From positions 1 to 64,000 of the forward strand of contig JAPLFJ010000037.1 in the NCBI GenBank assembly GCA_026390735.1: a stretch of DNA of 64,000 bases, read 5' to 3'. Below, piece after piece: positions 17,363 to 25,760 of the stretch (within the stretch, counting starts at the first letter, position 1; every line of letters begins with the position of its first letter). Origin of the DNA: Ignavibacteriota bacterium (lineage in GTDB: Bacteria > Bacteroidota > Ignavibacteria > Tepidaquicellales > Tepidaquicellaceae). Position numbers and translations under genes: made by a program. The notes under the pieces are model-generated. The model was not told the DNA's origin. It saw only the letters and a list, made by a program, of their open reading frames with translations, and made no database searches.

Positions 17363-18183
17363 TGTAGTTTTGCGAGTTTAATGTTTTTAATCTTTGTTCC
17401 GAGAAATCTTTCAGCAATCTGGTGGAAGTTATTCGGGAAGTCTGTTACAAAGTATTTGTGTTCACCTTTTCTCTTCTGAGTGTTAAGAAGTTTCTTACCA
17501 GATAATATTAGTTTAACTTCCTTAGCGGTTTCTTCACCTGAATCGATAAGGTTTATTTTATTACCGATAACTTTCCGTATAGTCTTTTTCAGAATAGGAT
17601 AGTGTGTACATCCGAGAATCATGGTATCAATCCCCTCTTGCTTGATATCGCTGAGGTATTCTTTGGCAGTAAGTTCGGCTATTTTATTGTCTGTCCATCC
17701 GTCTTCAGCAAGTTGAACAAAAAGACTGCAGGCCTGAGAGTATACTTTTACACTTTTATTGATTCTGTGAATCTGATTTTTGTAAGCACCGGAATTAACT
17801 GTTCCTCTGGTTCCTATAATTCCGACTTTATTATTCTTAGTCTTATTTACTGCGGCTTCAGAGCCGGGGATTAATACTCCAATGACAGGAACTTTAGTGA
17901 TTTTCTGAAGGAAAGGTACTGCCACTGATGATGCAGTGTTACAGGCAACGACAACCATTTTAACTTTTTTGGATAAAAGAAACTTGAGACATTCTATGGA
18001 ATAGAGTATTACTGTTTCCTTTGATTTTGTACCGTATGGCAATCTTGCAGAATCACCTAAATAAATAATGTCTTCATTAGGAAGTAATTCATAAAGGGCA
18101 CGGGCAACGGTTAATCCGCCAATACCTGAATCGAACACACCAATTGGTCTTTTATGTAAATTCTTTGTTTGTAATGTATGCAT
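17359..18183 (-). CDS. murI: Glutamate racemase
   Basis: MurI converts L- to D-glutamate for peptidoglycan. GVFDSGIGGLTV opens the protein (15-26), and the two catalytic cysteines are in ACNTAS (C81) and GCTHYPI (C192). Length (274 aa) is typical. It is the first gene of a two-gene minus-strand operon with pyrE. The group II intron ends about 120 bases upstream of its start codon, on the same strand, so intron transcripts could run into this operon. Confidence 0.95.
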   Translation of the reverse strand: MHTLQTKNLHKRPIGVFDSGIGGLTVARALYELLPNEDIIYLGDSARLPYGTKSKETVILYSIECLKFLLSKKVKMVVVACNTASSVAVPFLQKITKVPVIGVLIPGSEAAVNKTKNNKVGIIGTRGTVNSGAYKNQIHRINKSVKVYSQACSLFVQLAEDGWTDNKIAELTAKEYLSDIKQEGIDTMILGCTHYPILKKTIRKVIGNKINLIDSGEETAKEVKLILSGKKLLNTQKRKGEHKYFVTDFPNNFHQIAERFLGTKIKNIKLAKLH

Positions 18184-18305
18184 TATATAAGTTAGACATT
18201 TTCTGCAATTATATAAATGTAAATAATTAGACGAGAATTAATAATGAGAGAAAAGAATGACATCCGCTTCGACGAGCAAAGAAAAGTTAAGAGATAAGAT
18301 ATCCA

Positions 18306-20265
18306 GTAGAGTAGATTCAGGTTGCAAAGAATATGCAACCTGAACCCCTCGTCAAACCGTGCATGCGATTTTCCCGCACACGGCTTTCCTGTAATTTTCG
18401 TCTCAAGCATTCACAAGTGTCGGGAGTTTGAGCATTTTTGTCGGGTCTATCAGCTTGTACTTGCTTACTAACTTACCGAAGGCGTTTTGGCGATAAAGCC
18501 TGCTCTTTCTCTGACTTTTCCTATTGTAGTATCTCCACAGCTTTGTACTCAAATAGAATCTTAATCTCCTTTGAGACATTGCGGGATAACTGACTTTTGG
18601 GATTGTGTAGTAATTTAGCCATCCTCGTATTTTGGCGTTTAACTCTTTTACGAGTTTCTCAGGTTGATAGTGATTTCCTTTGTGTAGGAGTTCGCTTATG
18701 TTTTCTCTTATCTTCTTCTCCGCTTTCTTGCTTGGCATAATGTTCCAGTATTTCATATTTCTTCCATACATATCTTTATCGTATCTTATCGTAAATCCGA
18801 GAAATTCTGCCGGGTCTTCTTTTGCTTTTATCTTTTTGCTCTTTGTTTCGTTTAGTTCCAGTTCCATATTTTCAAGTATTGCTTTTAGCCTTTGTATTAT
18901 TTCTTTTGGGATTTCTTTGCCCATTAATACAAAGTCATCTGCGTATCTGATTATCTTTATTCCTATTCGCTTGAATGACCCGCCTACTTTGTTCACTATT
19001 TTATCTACCAGATTCAAGTATATATTTGCAAGCAGAGGTGATATTACTCCGCCCTGTGGTGTTCCAACTTTGTTTTTCTTTCCACCGCTTATCTTTCCGT
19101 TTTCTACTTTCGGACTCTTTAACCACATTTTTATCAGATGTAATATATTTCTATCTGATATTCTTTTTGATATTACTATCATTAATTTGTCATGTGGTAT
19201 TGTATCAAAGTATGACTTTATATCTGCGTCATATATTTCTGTTAGTCCTTCCTGTAGATTTTCTTTTATCTTCGTTATTGCTTGAGAGGCTGACTTTTTC
19301 GGACGAAAACCATAGCTCGTGTCTTCGAAGTCTGCCTCAAATATCGGCTCTATTACCATTTTACACGACATCTGGACTATTCTGTCCTTTATTGTTGGTA
19401 TCCCTAATGGACGTTTACCTCCGTTTGCTTTTGGTATATACACCTTTAGTACGGGAGATGGTTTGTAACTACGGGTTTCCAGTTCTTTCTGTATTGTTTG
19501 TAAGTATTGCTCTGTTCCCTCTTTTTCTATTGCTTCGAAGGTTGTTCCGTCTATCCCCGCACTTCCTTTTTTGGCTTTTACTCGCCTGTAGGATTCTCGA
19601 AGAAATGACATTGAGCGTACTTTATCGTACAATACATAAAACCGAAAGCCTTTTTCTTGTTTGGCTTTTTGATATAGTTTTCTCTGAAAGTCTTGTACTT
19701 TTTCCATATCAGTTTGTTGTGAGATTTTCTCACTATCTTCTGACTTTGTTCCGTTTGTAGATTTTTCAATCAATCTGGAATTACTCCTTTCTTTGATAAC
19801 TTTTAAATTTACAGTAATGCCCCTTCGCTACTGATGAGTTATGTTGTCTCATCTATCTGCACTACTATGGGCATATCCGACTTCTTAACTGCCTACTTAC
19901 GCGTTTCGTTTTCACTTATAGCGTTGTATTTATAACTGCCATTGCTATTAACAGCTAAGACCTCTCACGTTCATTCAAGTACATTTTATAAGCACGCCAT
20001 CAGCTTTGACCCCGACAGTCCTGTAAGCTACGTATTGTCGTTGCTTCACTTACAATTGCAGGTTTCATCATTTTAGAGAGACTAACCGACTGTATTTTAG
20101 TGTAACGAGGCTCATTTCTGTTCACTTTCGTTACGGCTTACTTACTGTTTCAAAGAGCTTCAACATGTTCATCGCTAAACATGTTGTCTTTGTCACTTAT
20201 AACTGAACGACAAATTAGTTATGTCAGACTTTCACTGACTTGCACTTCAACGCTTCGTGACGCAC
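18306..20265 (-). ncRNA. Group II intron (about 1.96 kb) carrying its maturase
   Basis: On the minus strand the intron begins GTGCGTCACGAAGCGTTGAA at 20265, followed by AAGTGCAAGTCAGTGAAAGT, the standard group II 5' end. Domain V lies at 18351-18386 (GCCGTGTGCGGGAAAATCGC, then ATGCACGGTT). It is followed by a domain VI hairpin (TTCAGGTTGCATATT.../GCAACCTGAA) and the end TCTACTCTAC at about 18306. The 3' boundary may be off by a few bases. The maturase ORF occupies domain IV. The 5' flank is 'CCAAAGCACCAAAACAC', a copy of an intergenic word repeat, so the intron has landed in repeat DNA without hitting a gene. Confidence 0.9.
18403..19773 (-). CDS. ltrA: Group II intron reverse transcriptase/maturase
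   Basis: This protein splices its host intron and copies it into new sites. The RT domain (about 55-330) has the conserved GIDG, YIPKANGGKRPLGIPTIKDR, DIKSYFDTI and TPQGGVISPLLANIYL blocks and the catalytic YADD at 277-280. A maturase (GIIM-type) region follows with ELNAKIRGWLNYY (about 383-400). At 456 residues there is no HNH endonuclease domain, as in endonuclease-lacking groups of introns. The frame is intact and so are the recognisable RNA ends, so the element may be active. The start at 19773 is preceded by AGGAGTAATTCC. Confidence 0.95.
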   Translation of the reverse strand: MIEKSTNGTKSEDSEKISQQTDMEKVQDFQRKLYQKAKQEKGFRFYVLYDKVRSMSFLRESYRRVKAKKGSAGIDGTTFEAIEKEGTEQYLQTIQKELETRSYKPSPVLKVYIPKANGGKRPLGIPTIKDRIVQMSCKMVIEPIFEADFEDTSYGFRPKKSASQAITKIKENLQEGLTEIYDADIKSYFDTIPHDKLMIVISKRISDRNILHLIKMWLKSPKVENGKISGGKKNKVGTPQGGVISPLLANIYLNLVDKIVNKVGGSFKRIGIKIIRYADDFVLMGKEIPKEIIQRLKAILENMELELNETKSKKIKAKEDPAEFLGFTIRYDKDMYGRNMKYWNIMPSKKAEKKIRENISELLHKGNHYQPEKLVKELNAKIRGWLNYYTIPKVSYPAMSQRRLRFYLSTKLWRYYNRKSQRKSRLYRQNAFGKLVSKYKLIDPTKMLKLPTLVNA

Positions 20266-20440
20266 CCAAAGCACCAAAACACGTTAGAGGAAGGAAATGG
20301 AACGCGGATGACGCTGAAAGAGCGGATTTACGCAGATTGTTTTTAGACAGAAAGATAAGATGAGAAAAAGATGTCCGCGAATTAGACTAATTAGACTAAT
20401 TACACGAATTAGAGATAGAGATTAAGAGCAATTCAGAATT

Positions 20441-20574
20441 ATACAGTTACGAGTGAAAACGTGCACAAGATGGCAAAGAAAGGATTGGAACGCGGATGAC
20501 GCTGAAAGAGCGGATTTTCGCAGATAGAGATTTTTTCAGGGTTAGAGATTAAAATTCTGGCTTACCAGCGTATG
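20441..20574 (+). repeat. Composite repeat element B (pair of element A at 1797)
   Basis: It starts ATACAGTTACGAGTGAAAAC and ends CTGGCTTACCAGCGTATG, both shared with 1797-1942. The inside holds GGAACGCGGATGACGCTGAA and TTTTTTCAGGGTTAGAGATT instead of element A's text. The outer parts are better conserved than the inside. Confidence 0.6.
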
Positions 20575-21049
20575 AATTAAGAATTTAAAGAGTTTACCAC
20601 CAAAGCACTAAAGCACCAAAACACAAAAGAGCGAAGGAATGGAACGCGGCTAAGAACGGATTGGGCGGATTTACACGGATGTTTTTTTAGGGTAAGAGAT
20701 TTAAGAGCAATTTAGAATTTAGAATTAAGAATTAAGATATAGAGATATTACCACCAAAACATCCTCCCAGCAAGACGGCGGATCTACGACGAAAACACCA
20801 AAGAGGAAGAGATTATTTTCCCGCGAAAGTCACGAAATGATTGTGTTGAAGAACTGAAAGAGGCTGATTTGCACTGATTTGTTTTTAGACAGAAAGATAA
20901 GAAAAGAATTTTTCCGCTAAATACACGAAAGGCACGAAAAGGAAATTGAAATCGGATTTTTACTGATTGGAGAGGGGATTCATGAAAAAGGGGGGATTTT
21001 TGGGGGAAATGGGCGGAATTTATTTTTAGGGGAAAGATAGAGAATAGAA

Positions 21050-21080
21050 TTGAATAAAGTGCTGAAATTTATTATATTTG
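21050..21080 (+). promoter_or_regulatory. Promoter TTG-N20-TATATTTG for gcvH
   Basis: TTG at 21050-21052 and TATATTTG at 21073-21080 are separated by exactly 20 bases and fit the Bacteroidota -33/-7 consensus. This leaves a leader of about 105 bases before gcvH. The leader includes an AGGAGG at 21135-21140 that is too far from the ATG at 21191 to serve it. Confidence 0.6.
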
Positions 21081-21190
21081 CAGTTGTAGTATAAATAATT
21101 GATTTAAGTTTATTGGGTTTTAACCGATTTCCATAGGAGGAATCATATAACCTGTTAGACATTTTTGTATAAAAACAAACATTTAATATT

Positions 21191-21574
21191 ATGGTTATCC
21201 CTGAAAATTTAAAGTTTACGACCGACCACGAGTACGTGAAGGTTGAAGGTAATATTGCGATAGTAGGCGTTACAGACTATGCGCAGGGCGAGTTAGGTGA
21301 TATAATTTTTATAGATTTCAGTAAGTCAATTGATGATGCAGTTAAGTTGAGCGAAATCGTTTGTTCGATTGAAGCTGTAAAGACTGTGTCTGAAGCGTTC
21401 AGCCCGTTATCGGGTAAGGTAGTTGAAGTTAATTCTTCGATTAATGACCAGGCTTCAGTAGTAAATTCAGACCCTTACGGTGAGGGATGGCTGTTTAAGA
21501 TAGAGATGTCTGACCCGAAGGAACTGGATGCTTTGCTTGATGCGAAAGCTTATGGTGAGCTTGTTGGCGCGTAA
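21191..21574 (+). CDS. gcvH: Glycine cleavage system H protein
   Basis: GcvH shuttles the aminomethyl group of glycine on a lipoyl arm between the P, T and L proteins. Length (127 aa) is normal. The lipoylated lysine is K64 in SIEAVKTVSEAFSPLSG, and the family's DYAQGELGDI and GEGWLFKI blocks are present. No gcvP or gcvT is in the window, so it is an orphan H gene with its own promoter, as is common in this group. A second role as a lipoyl carrier in lipoate synthesis is possible but not shown. Confidence 0.95.
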   Translation: MVIPENLKFTTDHEYVKVEGNIAIVGVTDYAQGELGDIIFIDFSKSIDDAVKLSEIVCSIEAVKTVSEAFSPLSGKVVEVNSSINDQASVVNSDPYGEGWLFKIEMSDPKELDALLDAKAYGELVGA

Positions 21575-21584
21575 GAGATAGAGA

Positions 21585-21690
21585 TTGGCACACTGATTAA
21601 AGCTGATAGAGACTGATTCTCACTGATTGTTTTTTAGGCAAAGAGCTTAGAGGAAGTTAAGAGTTCAGAGTTAAGAGTTCAGAGCTAAGG
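21585..21690 (+). repeat. Word repeats between gcvH and yceD
   Basis: TTGGCACACTGATTAAAGCT is followed by ACTGATTCTCACTGATTGTT and TTTTTAGG (21585-21640), then the 10-base word GAGTTAAGAGTTCA repeated three to four times (21657-21690). These are the last copies before the repeat-poor housekeeping region. Confidence 0.7.
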
Positions 21691-21726
21691 GCTTTTAACA
21701 AAAATAATAACTAATAAAAGGATACG

Positions 21727-22224
21727 ATGAAGATAATAATATCGAATTTAGCGGACGGTGAACACGTTTATGAGTTTAAGGAAGAGCCGTCGTTTTTTGA
21801 GCTTGAGGATTTCAGGACGAAGGATGGATTGAACGTTAAGGTTAATCTGTCTAAGTCGAATATGCAGGTTCATGCGAAGGTGCATTTGTTTGCGGATTGT
21901 TTTTTCCCGTGCGACAGGTGCCTGGAGGAGTTTGACTTTAAGCTGGAGAATAAGTTTGATGTGGTGTTTGTGTACACGAGGGGAGATGAAGAGGTGGAGG
22001 CTGAGAGTGACGAGAATATGTTTTTTATAGGGCCTGAGACGAATAAGATTGATTTGAAGGAGGTGGTGAGAGAGTATGTGGTGCTTTCGGTTCCGATGAG
22101 GAAGGTGCCAAAGGAGAAAGACGGAGTTTGTACTTTCTGTAATAAGAATATAGAAGAGATTTTAAGAAAGAATAAGGAGCAGGAGATAAATCCTGTGTGG
22201 AATAAATTATTAAACAAAAACTAA
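21727..22224 (+). CDS. yceD: YceD/DUF177 family protein
   Basis: YceD-family proteins are nearly always encoded directly before rpmF and are linked to rRNA/ribosome metabolism. This copy (165 aa) has the family's FPCDRCLEEF motif and the later 'VDLKEVVREYVVLSVPM' helix (here IDLKEVVREYVVLSVPMRKV). A second CxxC (CTFC) near residue 135 may complete a metal site with the first. It opens a plus-strand operon with rpmF 12 bases downstream and plsX after that, the classic order. Confidence 0.88.
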   Translation: MKIIISNLADGEHVYEFKEEPSFFELEDFRTKDGLNVKVNLSKSNMQVHAKVHLFADCFFPCDRCLEEFDFKLENKFDVVFVYTRGDEEVEAESDENMFFIGPETNKIDLKEVVREYVVLSVPMRKVPKEKDGVCTFCNKNIEEILRKNKEQEINPVWNKLLNKN

Positions 22225-22236
22225 ATATAAGATAAA

Positions 22237-22416
22237 ATGCCAAATCCAAAAAGAAGACATTCGAAAACAAGAGGAAGAAAACGCAGAACACATTACAAGG
22301 CAGCAGCACCGACATTAGTAACGTGCTCGAACTGTAATGAAATGAAGCCAAGTCATCAGGTTTGTCCTGCATGCGGTTTCTACGATGGTAAAAGCGTAAT
22401 ACTTCCTAAGAAATAG
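22237..22416 (+). CDS. rpmF: 50S ribosomal protein L32
   Basis: A 59-aa basic protein starting MPNPKRRHSKTRGRKRRTHY, the hallmark N-terminus of L32. It also has a zinc-binding set CSNC...CPAC (C30, C33, C43, C46), so it is the zinc-containing form. It lies between yceD and plsX, the conserved position. The ATG follows AAGATAAA with no strong Shine-Dalgarno, as usual for this group. Confidence 0.96.
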   Translation: MPNPKRRHSKTRGRKRRTHYKAAAPTLVTCSNCNEMKPSHQVCPACGFYDGKSVILPKK

Positions 22417-22421
22417 TTTTA

Positions 22422-23453
22422 ATGTCTCAGGAGAATAACAATATCATCAGGATAGCAGTAGATGCTATGGGTGGGGATTTTGCTCCTGAATACCCTGTGT
22501 TAGGCGCGATTCAGGCGGCACAGGAAAACAAGGGAATCGAGGTGATACTCGTAGGTCCCGGGAAAGAGATTAATGAACTGATTGCGAAGCAGAACGTTTC
22601 GCTGAGTAATCTGAAGGTAGTGAATGCGGATGAATGGGTTACGATGGAAGATTCACCTGCAGAAGTTTTTAAGGCGAAGCCGAACTCTTCCCTGAATGTT
22701 GCACTGAAGATGCAAAGGGAAAAAGAAGCTGATGCTTTAGTAAGTGCCGGTAATACGGGTGCTGTTCTTTCACATTCTACGTTAAGGCTTGGAAGGATTC
22801 AGGGAATCGGTCGTGCAACGATTGGTGCTGAGTTACCTTCCATAAAAGGTTCTACATTAGTATTCGACGTTGGTACGACGGTTGATTGCAGGCCTAATCA
22901 CCTGGTTGAATACGCGATTATGGGAAGTATATTTTCGAAGAATATATACAAGAAAGATAATCCGAAGGTAGGACTGCTGAGTATTGGTGAAGAAAAGACG
23001 AAGGGAAATGAACTTACTTTATCGGCTTTTGAGATGCTTGAGAAGGCACCGATAAATTTTGTGGGTAATGTAGAGGGCGGAGATATACTGAGAGGGACTG
23101 TGGATGTGGTAATATGCGACGGGTTTGTGGGTAACATACTTCTGAAGATGGCTGAGAGTGTATTGGATTTATTCAGGTATAAGATGAAGGAATATTCCGA
23201 GAAGGGATTTTTCCAGAAGATATGGGCAGGTATGATGCGGGGAACGCTTAGGAAGATACTGAAAAAATTTGACTATCAGGAACAGGGCGGAACACCGCTG
23301 TTGGGTGTAAACGGGATTTCGATAATCGGACACGGTAAGTCGACTCCTTATGCGATAAAGGTAATGATATTCAGGGCTGAGGAAGTATCCAGACTGAAGA
23401 TTAACAATAAAATAGAATTGGCTTTAAAAGAAAATAAATTAATTAATAAATAA
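22422..23453 (+). CDS. plsX: Phosphate acyltransferase PlsX
   Basis: PlsX makes acyl-phosphate from acyl-ACP, the first step of phospholipid synthesis with PlsY. Family marks are RIAVDAMGGDFAPEYPVLGA at the N-terminus, SAGNTGAVL, and GVNGISIIGHGKSTPYAI near the C-terminus. Length (343 aa) is normal. It follows rpmF by 5 bases. The usual fabH partner is not next; a small unknown gene and rpmB follow instead. Confidence 0.95.
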   Translation: MSQENNNIIRIAVDAMGGDFAPEYPVLGAIQAAQENKGIEVILVGPGKEINELIAKQNVSLSNLKVVNADEWVTMEDSPAEVFKAKPNSSLNVALKMQREKEADALVSAGNTGAVLSHSTLRLGRIQGIGRATIGAELPSIKGSTLVFDVGTTVDCRPNHLVEYAIMGSIFSKNIYKKDNPKVGLLSIGEEKTKGNELTLSAFEMLEKAPINFVGNVEGGDILRGTVDVVICDGFVGNILLKMAESVLDLFRYKMKEYSEKGFFQKIWAGMMRGTLRKILKKFDYQEQGGTPLLGVNGISIIGHGKSTPYAIKVMIFRAEEVSRLKINNKIELALKENKLINK

Positions 23454-23457
23454 TAAA

Positions 23458-23664
23458 ATGGCAAAAGTACAATCGTTTGCGGACAAAGCGGCTAAGTTAG
23501 CCAAAAAGGCAGAAAACACCGTTATGTGTCCAGATACAAACCAGGAAACAAGGCTTATCAACGTCAGACTTGTTGAAGCAATAACCACAGAAAAAGGTTC
23601 AGTGAAATTTCTCGACAGAAACATGAGAGTTTACGAATCAACTTATAAACAATACAAAGGATAG
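23458..23664 (+). CDS. Small basic protein of unknown function, 68 aa
   Basis: I do not recognise this protein. It lies 4 bases after plsX and 10 bases before rpmB, inside a tight operon, so it is very likely a real gene. The first 20 residues ([20 protein letters not shown]) form a Lys/Ala-rich basic helix. The rest is beta-rich with a single Cys and '[11 protein letters not shown]'. In Bacteroidota, rpmB is often followed by rpmG and a small basic DUF4295 protein; size and position are similar, but the sequence does not clearly match L33 or DUF4295. A ribosome-associated role is inference. Confidence 0.75.
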   Translation: MAKVQSFADKAAKLAKKAENTVMCPDTNQETRLINVRLVEAITTEKGSVKFLDRNMRVYESTYKQYKG

Positions 23665-23674
23665 GAGCACATCA

Positions 23675-23884
23675 ATGGCAAGAACATGTCAGGTAACAGG
23701 AAAAAAGCCTTTAACGGGTAACAACGTTTCTCACGCAAACAACAGAACAAAGAGAAGACAATTACCGAATTTACAGAAGAAGAGAATCTGGCTTGAAGAA
23801 GAGAAGAGATTCGTAACGCTGAAATTATCGACAGAGGCAATTAAGACAATCGACAAAAAGGGACTTAAAGATTCATTGAAATAG
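23675..23884 (+). CDS. rpmB: 50S ribosomal protein L28
   Basis: A 69-aa basic protein beginning [20 protein letters not shown], the conserved L28 start, then [19 protein letters not shown]. It lacks zinc cysteine pairs. An AGGAG sits 8 bases before the ATG, a stronger ribosome binding site than most genes here have. rpmG is not adjacent. Confidence 0.96.
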   Translation: MARTCQVTGKKPLTGNNVSHANNRTKRRQLPNLQKKRIWLEEEKRFVTLKLSTEAIKTIDKKGLKDSLK

Positions 23885-23889
23885 TCCTG

Positions 23890-24621
23890 ATGGCTTCAAC
23901 TATCAGCGTAATAATACCTTCGTTCAATGAAGAAAAACTGATAGGTCACACGATAAGCCAGTTTACGGATGAGATTAAGCACAGATACAATGTTGAGGTA
24001 ATAATAAGCGATGGCGGCAGTACAGATAAGACGGTTGAGATTGTTGAGTGTAAGGTTGACAAGGTTGTTAAGTATAATAAGAATGTAAAACAGAACATCT
24101 CCGAAGGAAGAAACAGAGGTTTTGAGGCTTCCACAGGTGATGTTCTGATTTTTTTTAATGCTGATACGTTCGTTGATGATGCGGGGGCGTTTTTTGAGAA
24201 GGCACTTGCAGCAATCAATACAGACGGAGTAGCAGCGATAGCGTGTCCGGTGAAAGTATTTCCTTCGGAGGAAAAGTTACAGGATAAGTTATTTCATTTT
24301 ACTTACAACAACTACGTCAGACTTCTGAACTTTGCGGTTATGGGAATGGGAAGAGGCGAGTGTCACATAATAAGAAGAGAAGCGTTTGTTGAAGCAAAGG
24401 GATACAATGAGATATTAGGAGCAGGTGAAGATTTTGAGTTGTACACGAAATTAAGGAAGATAGGTAAGATTAAGTTTTGCAGGGAACTGCTTGTTTATGA
24501 ATCACCAAGAAGGTACAGAAGGTACGGATACGTAAAGGTGTTTTATGACTGGTCAAAAAATTCAATATGGATTACATTGTTTAAGAAATCTATATCGAAG
24601 GAATGGGAAGCAGTAAGGTGA
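23890..24621 (+). CDS. Family 2 glycosyltransferase
   Basis: An inverting GT-A enzyme that moves a sugar from an NDP-sugar. The fold's marks are SVIIPSFNEEKLIG at the start, IISDGGSTDKT (nucleotide site) and FNADTF as the metal-binding DxD (about residues 93-98). At 243 residues it is a minimal domain with no membrane span beyond a weakly hydrophobic C-terminal stretch. It ends 19 bases inside tgt. The acceptor is unknown; a glycolipid or polysaccharide is likely. Confidence 0.85.
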   Translation: MASTISVIIPSFNEEKLIGHTISQFTDEIKHRYNVEVIISDGGSTDKTVEIVECKVDKVVKYNKNVKQNISEGRNRGFEASTGDVLIFFNADTFVDDAGAFFEKALAAINTDGVAAIACPVKVFPSEEKLQDKLFHFTYNNYVRLLNFAVMGMGRGECHIIRREAFVEAKGYNEILGAGEDFELYTKLRKIGKIKFCRELLVYESPRRYRRYGYVKVFYDWSKNSIWITLFKKSISKEWEAVR

Positions 24622-25760
24622 AGTTTTTTAAAGTTCTTTCAAATAGCAGTGAAGCAGGAGTTAAGGCGAGGCTGGGTGTTGTTACGACAGACCATTCTGA
24701 GATAGAGACGCCTGTGTTTATGCCCGTTGGGACGATTGGTACAGTTAAGGCAGTAAAGAACTCAGAACTCGAAGACTTAGACGCACGTATAATACTTAGT
24801 AACACTTACCACTTGTATTTGCGTCCGGGGAACGAAGTGATGGGTGATGCAGGAGGTCTGCATAAGTTTATGAACTGGAACAGGAGTCTTCTTACGGACA
24901 GCGGCGGATTTCAGGTATTCAGTTTATCCTCACTGAAAAAGGTTGAGGATAAAGGAGTATGGTTCAGTTCGCATTACGACGGTTCAAAGCATTTCTTTTC
25001 ACCTGAGAGTGTTATAAACACACAAAGGATAATCGGTTCAGACATTATGATGCCGCTTGACGAGTGCATTGCAACACCAGCAGAAAAGAAGCAGGCGATA
25101 AAGGCACTTGAAAGGACGACACTCTGGGAGACGAAATGTTTTGAAGAGTATAAGAACACGGCACCGCATTACGGACACGACCAGAAGTTGTTCTGCATAG
25201 TACAGGGAGCGACGTTTAAGGACTTGAGGAAGAGAAGTATTGAAGAACTGATGGTGAATGATTTTGACGGATGTGCGATAGGCGGGCTTGCAGTTGGTGA
25301 AGAGAATGAAGTGATGTATGAAGTAACAGATTACTGTACGGACTATCTTCCGATGGAAAAGCCAAGGTATCTGATGGGAGTGGGAACTCCGGTAGATATT
25401 CTTGAATCGGTTGAAAGAGGAGTGGATATGTTTGACTGTGTGATGCCGACGAGGAATGCAAGGCACGGGAGGTTATTCACGACGTACGGAGAAATAAACA
25501 TAAGGAATGCAAAGTATGCGAATGATTTCAGACTGATAGATGATGAGTGTCTGACGTATGCATCGAAGAATTTTACGTTTGCTTACATAAGGCATTTATT
25601 TATGGCAAAGGAACTGCTCGGACCGCAGCTTACATCGATACACAACATAGGTTTTTATTTAAAACTGATGCGCGACATCAGGGAAGCAATTAAGCAAAAC
25701 AGGTACAAAGAATTTAAACAAACATTTTTACTAAAATATAATTCAAATAAAGAAAAATGA
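24603..25760 (+). CDS. tgt: Queuine/preQ1 tRNA-ribosyltransferase
   Basis: Tgt swaps guanine at position 34 of GUN-anticodon tRNAs (Asn, Asp, His, Tyr) for preQ1. Base Asp is D99 in LTDSGGFQVFSL, and the nucleophile region is GVDMFDCVMPTRNARHGRLF (D275/D278). The zinc site is eroded: the canonical CxCxxC is C316-L-T318-Y-A-S321, leaving only the first Cys and H347. From what I recall, some Bacteroidota Tgt proteins also lack these cysteines, so the enzyme may be active without the usual zinc. The start at 24603 overlaps the upstream gene by 19 bases; the conserved region (FKVLSNSSEAGVKARLGVV) begins soon after. Confidence 0.93.
   Translation: MGSSKVKFFKVLSNSSEAGVKARLGVVTTDHSEIETPVFMPVGTIGTVKAVKNSELEDLDARIILSNTYHLYLRPGNEVMGDAGGLHKFMNWNRSLLTDSGGFQVFSLSSLKKVEDKGVWFSSHYDGSKHFFSPESVINTQRIIGSDIMMPLDECIATPAEKKQAIKALERTTLWETKCFEEYKNTAPHYGHDQKLFCIVQGATFKDLRKRSIEELMVNDFDGCAIGGLAVGEENEVMYEVTDYCTDYLPMEKPRYLMGVGTPVDILESVERGVDMFDCVMPTRNARHGRLFTTYGEINIRNAKYANDFRLIDDECLTYASKNFTFAYIRHLFMAKELLGPQLTSIHNIGFYLKLMRDIREAIKQNRYKEFKQTFLLKYNSNKEK

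Larger units (their letters stand above)
20266..21190. other. Repeat-rich spacer between intron and gcvH
   Basis: No gene is seen. It contains at least five copies of the GCGGAT/CTGATT word repeat (20297, 20486, 20639, 20846, 20940), CGAATTAGACTAATTAGAC (20378-20420), composite element B (20441-20574), ACCACCAAAGCACTAAAGCA (20590-20630), and CCGCGAAAGTCACGAAATGA (20821). All are in the same orientation. The gcvH promoter is at 21050-21080. Confidence 0.65.

Noticed and set aside
18192-18410. 72-aa minus frame at the intron 3' end
   Set aside because: It spans domains V and VI of the intron RNA, so it is structural RNA and not coding.
18403-19773. Reverse transcriptase as part of a retron or diversity-generating element
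   Set aside because: Group II intron RNA ends and domain V flank it, the maturase region is present, and no template/variable repeat pair is seen.
21081-21190. Glycine riboswitch in the gcvH leader
   Set aside because: The leader is about 105 bases and lacks the conserved tandem glycine-aptamer core.
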